Origin: JAPUDQ01 sp049644865
GTDB taxonomy: Bacteria > Patescibacteriota > Saccharimonadia > Saccharimonadales > Saccharimonadaceae
Reading direction: 5' to 3'
NCBI GenBank assembly: GCA_049644865.1
Contig: JBARSV010000025.1
Location: forward strand, 1-19,234
DNA length: 19,234 nt
Shown here piece after piece: positions 6,896-14,354 of this stretch. The translations under genes were made by a program, and so were the position numbers. Positions within the stretch are counted from its first letter, which is position 1, and the number at the start of each line of letters is the position of its first letter. The notes below the pieces were generated by a model. It searched no databases. It saw only the letters and a list, made by a program, of their open reading frames with translations, and was not told where the DNA came from.

Positions 6896-6939
6896 GAAAT
6901 AATTATTATTCTCCGTAAAGATATCCAGAAAGGAAAAAG

Positions 6940-7674
6940 ATGGGAGACAAAATTACACTCAAACTAACTGAACGTACCGTTCATGGTAAAAAAGTTAAGA
7001 CACTGCGCCGCGAGGGTGTCGTACCGGCTGTTGTCTATGGCCCTGGTATGGAGCCGCTTGCCGTACAGGTTGACCAAGTACTCATGGGTAAAGTTTATGC
7101 TGCTGCCGGTAAGCACGCGCCTGTCCACCTGACGATTGGCGACAAAAAACGCATTGCCATGATCAAAGATGTCGAAGTCGACAATGTCAAGCGACGCATC
7201 AATCACGTGTCATTTCACGCCGTCAGCCAAAACAAGCCAGTCGAAGCTGAAGTGCCAATTCGCCTCGTCGGCGAGGGGGAAAGTGAAGCTGAGCGCAATG
7301 GTCTGATTGTTCTCCAGACACTTGAAAAGATCGAGGTCAAAGCATTGCCGCTTGATCTGCCTGAAGCTCTTGAAGTATCGATACTGCACCTCAAAGAAGC
7401 GGGTGAGCGCATACTCGTCGGCGATATTAAGGTACCTGACAATGTTGAAATTGTCGACAATGACGATGGCCATGGTGACGAGGACGAGGAAGAAGACGAA
7501 GCCAATGACATATTCCATCAAGTCGTCGCTAGCGTCTGGGAGCCAAGTGCCTTGCAGGCACAAAATGACGCTGCAGCTGGTGACGCCGAAGACGTCAGCG
7601 AAGTTGCCGCTGAACAGGGTGCTGAAGCACCGGCTGAAAATACCGAAGCTGGTTCGGAAGAAAAGAAAGACTAG
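6940..7674 (+). CDS. rplY: Large-subunit ribosomal protein bL25 (CTC/TL5 type)
   Basis: 244 residues. bL25 binds 5S rRNA in the large ribosomal subunit. The N-terminal RNA-binding domain is recognisable (KLRREGVVPAVVYGPG-like stretch, about residues 20-38), as is the C-terminal beta domain of the CTC/TL5 class (SFHAVSQNKPVEAEVPIRLVGE, and the ILVGDIKVPDNVEIV stretch). It is longer than many CTC proteins because of a very acidic segment at about residues 173-188 (DEDEEEDE) and an Ala/Glu-rich tail ending in EEKKD. In typical members a short linker joins VVDDP-like and VVAS-like sequences, and here the acidic run plus NDIFHQ occupies that point. The start follows AAAGGA. A hairpin terminator follows the stop. 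Confidence 0.93.
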   Translation: MGDKITLKLTERTVHGKKVKTLRREGVVPAVVYGPGMEPLAVQVDQVLMGKVYAAAGKHAPVHLTIGDKKRIAMIKDVEVDNVKRRINHVSFHAVSQNKPVEAEVPIRLVGEGESEAERNGLIVLQTLEKIEVKALPLDLPEALEVSILHLKEAGERILVGDIKVPDNVEIVDNDDGHGDEDEEEDEANDIFHQVVASVWEPSALQAQNDAAAGDAEDVSEVAAEQGAEAPAENTEAGSEEKKD

Positions 7675-7699
7675 CTGTCTCTACTCGCTAACAACGTTT

Positions 7700-7733
7700 A
7701 ACCTCCCCCGGCCTTCCGACCAGGGGAGGTTTT
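7700..7733 (+). terminator. Intrinsic terminator of the bL25 gene
   Basis: AACCTCCCC (7700-7708) pairs perfectly with GGGGAGGTT (7723-7731), followed by a short T-run. The stem is the same sequence as an internal part of the terminal arms of the 124-bp palindromic element, hinting that element ends and terminators share ancestry or were selected alike. Confidence 0.7.
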
Positions 7734-7784
7734 ACGCATGGCGGATTTATTCCGCGTTGCGAGCGGGAAGGGCGAGCCCTTACC

Positions 7785-9572
7785 TTACTCATCTATAAAC
7801 CCGCTGCTTTGGTGTGACCACAGTTTGGCATAGATGCCGTCTTTTGCGATCAACTCGGCATGAGTGCCTTGTTCGACGATGCGGCCCTCATCCATGACAA
7901 TGATACGGTCCATATTGCGTAGCGTACTCAGTCGGTGTGCGATCGCAATGACTGTCTTGTTGTGCCATAGATTTTCTAATGCGTGCTGGACATGTACTTC
8001 GCTTTCACTATCAAGTGCACTTGTTGCTTCGTCGAGTACCAAGATCGGTGCGTCTCTCAGCATAGCGCGGGCGATAGCGATACGCTGACGTTGACCGCCA
8101 CTCAGCTTCACGCCCCGTTCGCCGACTAGTGTGTCGTAGCCATGCTCAAGCTTGGTGATGAACTCATCGGCCTCGGCTTTTTTGGCAGCAGCGATGACCG
8201 CTTCTATCTTTGCGTCGCCATCGACAGCATAGCCGATGTTGTCTGCGATTGATCGATGAAATAACGTTGTATCCTGTGGTACATAGGCGATGATCCGACT
8301 GAGCTCACGGCTCGAAATATCCCTGCCATCAGATGCGAACACGCCCTGGGGTGTCTCATATTGATCGAGCAACAGCTTGACGAGCGTACTCTTGCCGCTA
8401 CCACTCCGTCCGACGACACCAATTTTTTCACCACACTGTATCGTGAGGTTGATATCACTGAGTACGGCTTGATCAGGCTTGTCTGGGTAGGCAAAGGTCA
8501 AGTTTCTGATTGCGAAGGTTTTTCGCGGCGCAGCCTGGGATCGACTACGCTTCACATCGTGAGACAGGGAGTCGAGCTCATCACCGCCAAACAAGTAATG
8601 ATGCGCCTCGTTGATTCGCGACATGCGCTGACCAAATTGCGCGACATTCCAAACGACTTCCCAAATAGTCTGTGTGAACATGAGAGCGGTTGAGACAATC
8701 GTTGCAAATTGACCGACGGTGATAGTACCGTACAGGAGCATCATCAAGTTGATGACGATCACTCCTGGCCACATGGCGTGACGTATCACGACCGACATCG
8801 ATGCCCAAAAGACCACTCCCCACAAAAATGATCGTCGAGCAGCATCTAGAGTTGTGGATTGTTCTCTATCGATGTGCTGAGCTTCGCGCAGTTCCGTGTG
8901 AAACGACTTGATGCTAACAAAGTTCGATATCGAATCGATGATACGGCCATTTTTGGTGGAACCAGCATCAGCTTCGATCTTTTGCATAGCCATGTCTTTG
9001 GCGAGGGTAAATCGCCCGATGATCAGCATGATGAGTAGACATATGCTGATCAAGGCACCGGTTTGCCAGTTCACGTGGCTCGTAATCCAGATCACCGATA
9101 CAACATTGACGACTGACGAAATGTAATTAAACATCACATTGTCGAGCGTCGCACGAAATTCGCCGCTAATGTTGGTAATGTACGACCCAATCTTGCCGGT
9201 AAATTTGTCGACGAAGTATGGGTATGGTTTGGCGATGACATGCCGAAACAAGGACGATTCGTATGCAAACGATATCGGCAATATCATCCCGCGGTACATA
9301 AATTCTGCGACATGCCACAACAGGTCGTGTCCGCTACTGAGCGCGATCAGTATGAGGGCATACAACCATGCTTGGTTGGCGTCGATCGGTGTCTTGCTGA
9401 TAGTGTCGATCAATTGCCCGATGAAAATCGGCATGATCGTAATCATGACGCTCGCGATCACGAACACGATGCCCGTGATGACGAAACGCCACAACCATGG
9501 CTTGCAAAACCTGACGAAGGAGCGCAGCGCCGGTGAGACCAGTGACGGTCGTTTACGTATGGTGAGTAACAT
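7785..9572 (-). CDS. ABC exporter, fused membrane and ATPase domains (first of pair)
   Basis: 595 residues: a six-helix membrane domain (about 25-310) followed by a nucleotide-binding domain (about 345-590). Walker A GRSGSGKST lies near 386-394, the signature LSGGQRQRIAIARA near 480-493, Walker B with catalytic Glu in LVLDEATSALDSE near 508, and the H-loop in AIAHRLSTL. All catalytic residues are present. Half-transporters of this layout export lipids, peptides or drugs as dimers; the substrate cannot be read. ATG at 9572 follows AAAGG on the minus strand, downstream of a 9-bp inverted repeat at 9595-9618. A related exporter lies upstream at 9944-11716; the two have the same orientation but are separated by about 370 bp, so co-transcription is uncertain. 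A heterodimer is possible. Confidence 0.9.
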   Translation of the reverse strand: MLLTIRKRPSLVSPALRSFVRFCKPWLWRFVITGIVFVIASVMITIMPIFIGQLIDTISKTPIDANQAWLYALILIALSSGHDLLWHVAEFMYRGMILPISFAYESSLFRHVIAKPYPYFVDKFTGKIGSYITNISGEFRATLDNVMFNYISSVVNVVSVIWITSHVNWQTGALISICLLIMLIIGRFTLAKDMAMQKIEADAGSTKNGRIIDSISNFVSIKSFHTELREAQHIDREQSTTLDAARRSFLWGVVFWASMSVVIRHAMWPGVIVINLMMLLYGTITVGQFATIVSTALMFTQTIWEVVWNVAQFGQRMSRINEAHHYLFGGDELDSLSHDVKRSRSQAAPRKTFAIRNLTFAYPDKPDQAVLSDINLTIQCGEKIGVVGRSGSGKSTLVKLLLDQYETPQGVFASDGRDISSRELSRIIAYVPQDTTLFHRSIADNIGYAVDGDAKIEAVIAAAKKAEADEFITKLEHGYDTLVGERGVKLSGGQRQRIAIARAMLRDAPILVLDEATSALDSESEVHVQHALENLWHNKTVIAIAHRLSTLRNMDRIIVMDEGRIVEQGTHAELIAKDGIYAKLWSHQSSGFIDE

Positions 9573-9594
9573 GGAGAGCCTTTCAGTTTTGGTG

Positions 9595-9618
9595 CATGTC
9601 TAGCGTTGTCTAGACATG
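9595..9618. promoter_or_regulatory. Operator-like inverted repeat upstream of the ABC exporter
   Basis: CATGTCTAG (9595-9603) and CTAGACATG (9610-9618) are perfect complements separated by six nt, 23 bp upstream of the exporter ATG. Size and position fit a dimeric repressor site such as MarR or PadR type, but no regulator gene is adjacent. A hairpin in the 5' leader is the alternative. Confidence 0.45.
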
Positions 9619-9659
9619 ATGTTAGCGTGCTATGATGAGAGTGCCAAGGAGGTTAGTAA

Positions 9660-9722
9660 GTGAGCAGTGCTCTAAAACTTACCGACGCGCCAAAAAGGAC
9701 GCGTGTGTGCCGTATGGCTTGA
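9660..9722 (+). CDS. Possible 20-codon small ORF with strong ribosome-binding site
   Basis: A GTG at 9660 is preceded by AAGGAGGT (9647-9654) and a TATGAT box at 9641-9646, then runs 20 codons (MSSALKLTDAPKRTRVCRMA) to TGA. The signals are better than expected by chance, yet the peptide resembles nothing I know. It could be a leader peptide or the 5' remnant of a lost gene, such as a regulator divergent from the exporter. Confidence 0.25.
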   Translation: MSSALKLTDAPKRTRVCRMA

Positions 9723-9817
9723 CAATGTCTATCATGGTTTTGATCGCGACCTTTCCGTTACGTTTAGTAGTAATTAGGTAATATATCATGAAATTTTTAA
9801 TACCACAAGAGCTTTAT
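9723..9817. other. Intergenic stretch without recognisable gene
   Basis: Together with 9573-9659 this completes a roughly 370-bp gap between the two exporters. It holds a TTGACA at 9719-9724 and an 11-codon frame at 9788-9823 (MKFLIPQELYT) whose stop is supplied by the mobile element. I see no conserved protein and suspect a decayed gene. Confidence 0.4.
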
Positions 9818-9941
9818 ACCTGAATCCCAAAACCTCCCCACTCCAGACAATCAGCCCGCCGCCAACTGATTAGCCTACGCCTTGGCGGGCTTTGGCCCCC
9901 TAAGGCCAACTGTCTGTCGGGGGAGGTTTCGAGATTCAGGT
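9818..9941. mobile_element. 124-bp palindromic MITE-like element, copy 2
   Basis: Same length and sequence as copy 1 apart from three visible substitutions, with the same 22-bp terminal arms and nested internal arms. A 6-bp direct repeat CTTTAT flanks it exactly (9812-9817 and 9942-9947). The right-hand copy of this repeat overlaps the TAA stop of the 9944-11716 exporter, as copy 1 does with its neighbouring gene. No coding capacity. Confidence 0.85.
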
Positions 9942-9943
9942 CT

Positions 9944-11716
9944 TTATTCTTTAATAAATCCTCCCGATTGATGTCTCCATAGCCGTGCATAGATACCGTC
10001 TTGTTTGAGAAGCTGATCATGTGTACCGTCCTCCGCGATTCGTCCTTCGTCAAGTACTACGATACGGTCGAGTTTGGCGATGGTGCTGAGACGATGGGCG
10101 ATGACGATACTGGTACGACCCTTCATCAGATTTTCCAAGCTGGATTGAATGAGTTTTTCACTTTCGCTGTCGAGCGCACTGGTAGCCTCATCGAGTACAA
10201 GTATCGGCGCATCTTTGAGTATAGCTCTGGCTATCGCGATGCGCTGACGTTGACCGCCGCTCAGTTTTACGCCCCGCTCACCGACAACAGTGTTAAGGCC
10301 GTCTGGAAGTGAACGTATAAATTCCATTGCATGAGCTTTTTCCGCCGCAACGACAACTTCATCATCGGATGCTGCCGATTTACCATATGCGATATTTTCG
10401 CGTATAGTGCGGTGAAACAACATTGGCTCCTGCGGGACGTAACCGATAGACTCTCGTAGTGACTGTTGTGTAACATCCCTTATATCCTGATTATCGACAA
10501 GAACCTGGCCAGCAACGATATCTTCAAATCGCAATATCAGTCTGGTTAATGTCGATTTGCCGCCACCACTACGTCCGATAACGCCTAGTTTTTGCCCGGC
10601 AGGAATAATGAGCGAGAAGTTCTGGAAAATTGTGTCAGAATTGTTATCATGATACGCAAATGTCACGTCCTTCAATTCAATACAACCGCGGCGGACACTC
10701 AAGTTACGAGCATCTGGTTTATCGGTAATTTCAGGTGATTCGAGAAGGTATTTGGTCATGGTGCTGGCGCTTAAAAGAGCATTTTCACCTACTCGCAGGA
10801 TCGTACCGAGATCAAACAGTTTACTCACTGCGCTGAGCGTGTAGGTAAATGCGTAGATACCTATACCCAAGAAACTCGGCGTCTGCTTGACTTGCTCAGC
10901 GACATAAATTATGAAAAGTACTTGCAAGACGAGCAGAGCTGTCAAGCGAGCACTACCTGATATAGCCGTTCCAGTCCAATCTTTCATCCTGAGAGCCATA
11001 AGCTGAAGCTGTAACCTGTCATTTGTTAGTGTTTCATCCTTTTCTCTGGCGAATGTCTTTGTGGCTTGCGCATTAATAATGACATCTGCGATATTTGCGA
11101 TCATTTTGTCCTGGACTCTCTTGCGGTGGACACGTACCGATGAACGGCGTTTTGAATCCACAAGAGTTAGGGTGATCGTAATAACATAGATAATCACAAG
11201 GGCGGTGCCAATATGAACGGAATGAAAAAAGACAATTCCGATGCCGATGATACTCGAAAAGACGTAGGGTAACAGTCCAATGAAGAGCAGATCGAACAAT
11301 ACGCCACTCGCGTTTTTGCCGTATTCGGTGGCATTGGCGACTAGCTTGCCGCTTGGGTTGTCGGCATGGAATCCCACGCTACGCGCCAGCATATGCTCAA
11401 AGGCTTTGTTGGTAGCAAGACGCTCCATTCGTGCAGCTAAACGAATAGCAGTCGTGAATCCAATTACGTTAAAGACACTGACTGCCGCAACGGCGATCGA
11501 AAGAATAGTAATATGTTCCCAAAACGATTTTGAATTACCGACCACGATATCGGCCAGTGCCAAAGATATGAAATATGGTATAAACACACTCAGTGCAATA
11601 TTGCTTATTGTGTTGAGCAGTGAAATAAGTGTTCTGATGGGGTAGTTTTTCCAAAGTAAACTGACATATGCTTTCAATGACTCCCACATATATTCGCGAT
11701 TTTGTTCTGTGTGCAT
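9944..11716 (-). CDS. ABC exporter, fused membrane and ATPase domains (second of pair)
   Basis: 590 residues from ATG at 11716 (a TTG directly before it is not needed). Layout as in the first exporter: membrane domain about 25-320, ATPase domain about 345-585. Walker A is GRSGGGKST (about 380-388), signature LSGGQRQRIAIARA (about 480), Walker B LVLDEATSALDSE and H-loop VIAHRLSTI; all catalytic residues are intact. The two exporters are clear paralogues in the ATPase half and end similarly (HQSGGFIKE versus HQSSGFIDE), while their membrane domains differ more, as in heterodimeric exporters with two subunits. GAGGTAGGG upstream of the ATG is the ribosome-binding site. Substrate unknown. It diverges from trhO. 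Confidence 0.9.
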   Translation of the reverse strand: MHTEQNREYMWESLKAYVSLLWKNYPIRTLISLLNTISNIALSVFIPYFISLALADIVVGNSKSFWEHITILSIAVAAVSVFNVIGFTTAIRLAARMERLATNKAFEHMLARSVGFHADNPSGKLVANATEYGKNASGVLFDLLFIGLLPYVFSSIIGIGIVFFHSVHIGTALVIIYVITITLTLVDSKRRSSVRVHRKRVQDKMIANIADVIINAQATKTFAREKDETLTNDRLQLQLMALRMKDWTGTAISGSARLTALLVLQVLFIIYVAEQVKQTPSFLGIGIYAFTYTLSAVSKLFDLGTILRVGENALLSASTMTKYLLESPEITDKPDARNLSVRRGCIELKDVTFAYHDNNSDTIFQNFSLIIPAGQKLGVIGRSGGGKSTLTRLILRFEDIVAGQVLVDNQDIRDVTQQSLRESIGYVPQEPMLFHRTIRENIAYGKSAASDDEVVVAAEKAHAMEFIRSLPDGLNTVVGERGVKLSGGQRQRIAIARAILKDAPILVLDEATSALDSESEKLIQSSLENLMKGRTSIVIAHRLSTIAKLDRIVVLDEGRIAEDGTHDQLLKQDGIYARLWRHQSGGFIKE

Positions 11717-11827
11717 CAATACCCTACCTCTATTTTATTTTGATAAGTATAAAAATTATCCGTTGGTCGTGCCAGAGTCCGATGCCCATGTCGGATTGGC
11801 CAAGAGGTCGCGTGATGAGCGCGACGT

Positions 11828-11858
11828 AGTATAGTTTATTTTACGGTATACTATACCT
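11828..11858 (+). promoter_or_regulatory. trhO promoter with palindromic -10 region
   Basis: TATACT (11847-11852) lies eight nt before the trhO ATG. It sits in a near-perfect palindrome GGTATACTATACC (11845-11857), and TAGTATA at 11828-11834 is complementary to TATACTA at 11847-11853. The 10-mer TATACTATAC also occurs in the csoR-type operator at 15348-15371, so shared control is possible. Confidence 0.45.
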
Positions 11859-11860
11859 AT

Positions 11861-12754
11861 ATGCAAAAGATTTTGTTGTATTACAGATTCACACCCGTCA
11901 AAGATCCGGAGATGCTCAAATTGTGGCAAAAGACGCTGTGCGATAGCCTCAATCTGCGTGGACGAATACTGGTCAGTACACAAGGCATCAACGGCACGGT
12001 TGGCGGCGAACTGGACGATCTCAAAGCCTACGTCAAAGCTACCAAACAATTTCCGGGCTTTAAAGACATAGTATGGAAATGGAGCGATGGTGGTCGTGAT
12101 AATTTTCCCCGCATGAGCGTGAAGGTCAAAAAGGAACTAGTGGCATTTGAAACGTGGGACGAGATTGCTATCGATGAGCGTGGCGTGGTCGGCTCTGGGC
12201 CGCATCTAAAACCGCACGAAGTCAACGAACTGGTCGAAAAATTTGGCGACGATGTCGTGTTCTTCGACGGACGCAACCAATACGAGGCCAAGGTCGGTCG
12301 TTTCAAAAATGCCGTCGTACCAGACACGCGGACGTCGCGTGATTTCAAACGTGAGCTTGATAGCGGCAAATACGACGACCTCAAAGACAAAAAAGTCATC
12401 AGCTATTGTACCGGTGGTGTGCGCTGCGAGCTTCTCAGCGCCATGATGAAACAGCGCGGCTTCAAGGATGTCTACCAGATAGACGGCGGCATCGTCAAGT
12501 ACGGCGAAGCCTACGGCGACGACGGGCTATGGGAAGGCCAACTCTATGTCTTTGACGGACGGATGGGTATGAATTTCAGCGACCACGCCAAAGTCATTGG
12601 AGAGTGTATTCACTGCCATGGTAAAACAAGTAACTACGAAAACTGCGCCTTACCTGAGTGCAATGATCTTGTTTTGATTTGCGAAAACTGCAAAACTGAC
12701 CCCAATAAATTGTTTCACACAAACAAGTGTAAAGAAAAAACACATGTTAAATAA
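11861..12754 (+). CDS. trhO: tRNA uridine(34) hydroxylase, rhodanese-fold (UPF0176)
   Basis: 297 residues matching TrhO (YceA): an N-terminal acylphosphatase-like domain (LLYYRFTPVKDPE..., RGRILVSTQGINGT, about 1-95), a rhodanese domain with the catalytic-loop motif SYCTGGVRCE (Cys about 183), and a Cys-rich C-terminus (CIHCHGK, CALPECN, CENC, CKEK) typical of the longer members. TrhO adds a hydroxyl to U34 of certain tRNAs, a step toward cmo5U or mo5U wobble modification, using oxygen. An oxygen-dependent tRNA enzyme is notable in a small genome. The ATG at 11861 lies eight nt behind TATACT. Its end overlaps the Nudix gene start by 11 nt, indicating an operon. Confidence 0.93.
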   Translation: MQKILLYYRFTPVKDPEMLKLWQKTLCDSLNLRGRILVSTQGINGTVGGELDDLKAYVKATKQFPGFKDIVWKWSDGGRDNFPRMSVKVKKELVAFETWDEIAIDERGVVGSGPHLKPHEVNELVEKFGDDVVFFDGRNQYEAKVGRFKNAVVPDTRTSRDFKRELDSGKYDDLKDKKVISYCTGGVRCELLSAMMKQRGFKDVYQIDGGIVKYGEAYGDDGLWEGQLYVFDGRMGMNFSDHAKVIGECIHCHGKTSNYENCALPECNDLVLICENCKTDPNKLFHTNKCKEKTHVK

Positions 12755-13220
12755 TTCGTCTGATTTGCCGTTGTTGTCGCGCGACATAGCATCGGTCGTT
12801 GTGTTTAGTGCTGACAATAAAGTTCTTATGGGCAAGAAGGGTCTCCATAGTGGAGGAGTCTATGCTGATTCCTGGCATATACCTGGTGGTGGAATAGAGG
12901 TGGGAGAGTCAAAGCAGCAAGCTGCCATACGTGAGCTTTATGAAGAAACAGGCATTGTCGCAAAACCTCAAGATTTGATCATGGTTGAAGACATTGGCCA
13001 TGGCGAAGCCGAAAAGACCAAAGACAATATAAAATATTGGTGTATTATGGCATTCTATCGTTTTGTACTGCACCTTCCAACTACTGCAGCCGAAACAAAA
13101 CTTTGTATTACCGATGACTTAGTAGAATTAAGATGGTTTGATCGAGCCGAATTAAAAAATGTTCAACAAATTCCTGGCGGACGTGAGTTTTTTATTGGGC
13201 AAGGCTGGATAGACGAATAG
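12744..13220 (+). CDS. Nudix hydrolase
   Basis: 158 residues. The full Nudix box GX5EX7REUXEEXGU is present at about residues 49-71 (GGIEVGE, RELYEETGI). Nudix enzymes hydrolyse nucleoside diphosphates linked to another group; the substrate cannot be deduced. The start IASVVVFSADNKVLMGKK followed by WHIPGGG resembles GDP-mannose mannosyl hydrolase-like and general housecleaning Nudix proteins. ATG at 12744 lies inside the end of trhO, so translation is probably coupled. Base composition looks more AT-rich than trhO and the same holds for the following fic gene, which may point to separate acquisition. After the TAG the same frame stays open for another 49 codons to 13370. Confidence 0.88.
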   Translation: MLNNSSDLPLLSRDIASVVVFSADNKVLMGKKGLHSGGVYADSWHIPGGGIEVGESKQQAAIRELYEETGIVAKPQDLIMVEDIGHGEAEKTKDNIKYWCIMAFYRFVLHLPTTAAETKLCITDDLVELRWFDRAELKNVQQIPGGREFFIGQGWIDE

Positions 13221-13350
13221 CTCATACTCACACTACACGTAAAGATAGGCGAGAGAGATGTTCGACCAACATTTAAACGTATGATGCCAGATGTGTTTGT
13301 CAATTCAGATATCCATGCGACAAAAGCGACGATTATTTCAAAAAAAGTGC

Positions 13351-13356
13351 TAAAAT
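13351..13356 (+). promoter_or_regulatory. Possible -10 box of the fic gene, N6 before ATG
   Basis: TAAAAT ends at 13356 and the ATG begins at 13363. No Shine-Dalgarno sequence is visible, so a leaderless transcript or coupling to the upstream Nudix message is likely. Confidence 0.35.
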
Positions 13357-13362
13357 TGTCGT

Positions 13363-14352
13363 ATGAATAAAAATACATCACATGTACTGACCGCGCTTCT
13401 CAATGGCTGCACGACATCTGCCGAAGTCGCCAAATTTTTGCGCGATGGAGAAATTCGAACTATCCAACGTGCGCTGGAACGACTATTGGTACTTAACTTA
13501 GTTTCACAATCTGGTCCGACCAATGCGCCGAAGTATGATGTGTTGTATGGGAATCTGACGCATTACGACATTGCAGAGAAATTTTTGTTAGTAGACGATC
13601 GTCCTGAAACAAGTGTTAATTATGCATATATAGAGTGGCTAGAGACAAAAACCGCTCATGAGCTGGATGCACTTTTTGGCTACGATAGTACAACACACAA
13701 AAAACAATCTTTATCACCGCGTGATCTTGAATATCTGACGGTTGAACTTTCATGGAAGTCGTCATCGTTAGAGGGAAACACCTATACTTTGCTTGATACA
13801 CAATTGCTTCTAACTGAAGGGATTAAACCTAAGAATCGTACAGAGTTTGAAACGCAGATGATATTGAATCATAAAAACGCAGTTGCTTTCATTGTCGAAA
13901 ATCCTGAAGAATTTTCGGGAACGATAGGGTTTGCGGCCATCGAGGAGCTACATCGCATTATCGGTGATAACTTAGGTATTGATAACCAAGTCCGTAAAAA
14001 AGTTGTCAGAATTAGTGCTAGCAATTACATTCCCCCCGCTGGGCCGCAGCATCTAAGGGAGCTAGCTGACCGAATTTTGAGTATTATATCTCGGCCTCAT
14101 AGTCCTGAAACTCGCGCCCTGCTTGCTTTGGGGCTTGTACCTTATTTACAAATTTTTGAAGATGGCAACAAACGAACGGGGCGAATGCTGTCGAATGCGA
14201 TCCTTATAAGTACACTTGGATACGGGTATAGCCTTCGCAAAGTTGAAGCCCGTTCACTCGCACTTGCATACCTGAGACTATATGAATTTAACAGCTTTAA
14301 GACGTTGCAAAAAATTTTCGATAATGAGCTGAAACAGACGGTAAATGTATAA
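13363..14352 (+). CDS. Fic-domain protein with altered catalytic motif
   Basis: 329 residues. Residues about 1-65 resemble a winged-helix segment (TSAEVAKFLRDGEIRTIQRALERLLVL, shown here only as its theme: helices with a KYDVLYG end). An inhibitory-helix motif S-x-x-x-E-G/N is visible in SSSLEGN (about 134-140), characteristic of class II Fic proteins with an N-terminal autoinhibitory helix. The Fic core follows, with EELHRIIGDN and the active-site loop QIFEDGNKRTGR (about 263-274). The canonical loop is HxFx(D/E)GNGRxxR; here the catalytic His is Gln (codon CAA) and the second Gly is Lys, as in Doc-like GNK loops. Fic enzymes usually transfer AMP to Ser, Thr or Tyr of target proteins; without His this one may be inactive or use another chemistry. 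It precedes def with overlapping stop and start signals. Confidence 0.88.
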   Translation: MNKNTSHVLTALLNGCTTSAEVAKFLRDGEIRTIQRALERLLVLNLVSQSGPTNAPKYDVLYGNLTHYDIAEKFLLVDDRPETSVNYAYIEWLETKTAHELDALFGYDSTTHKKQSLSPRDLEYLTVELSWKSSSLEGNTYTLLDTQLLLTEGIKPKNRTEFETQMILNHKNAVAFIVENPEEFSGTIGFAAIEELHRIIGDNLGIDNQVRKKVVRISASNYIPPAGPQHLRELADRILSIISRPHSPETRALLALGLVPYLQIFEDGNKRTGRMLSNAILISTLGYGYSLRKVEARSLALAYLRLYEFNSFKTLQKIFDNELKQTVNV

Positions 14353-14354
14353 TA

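Noticed and set aside
7307..7798. 163-codon plus-strand frame overlapping rplY
   Set aside because: Shifted frame of the ribosomal protein gene, running through its terminator; basic, low-complexity product without motifs.
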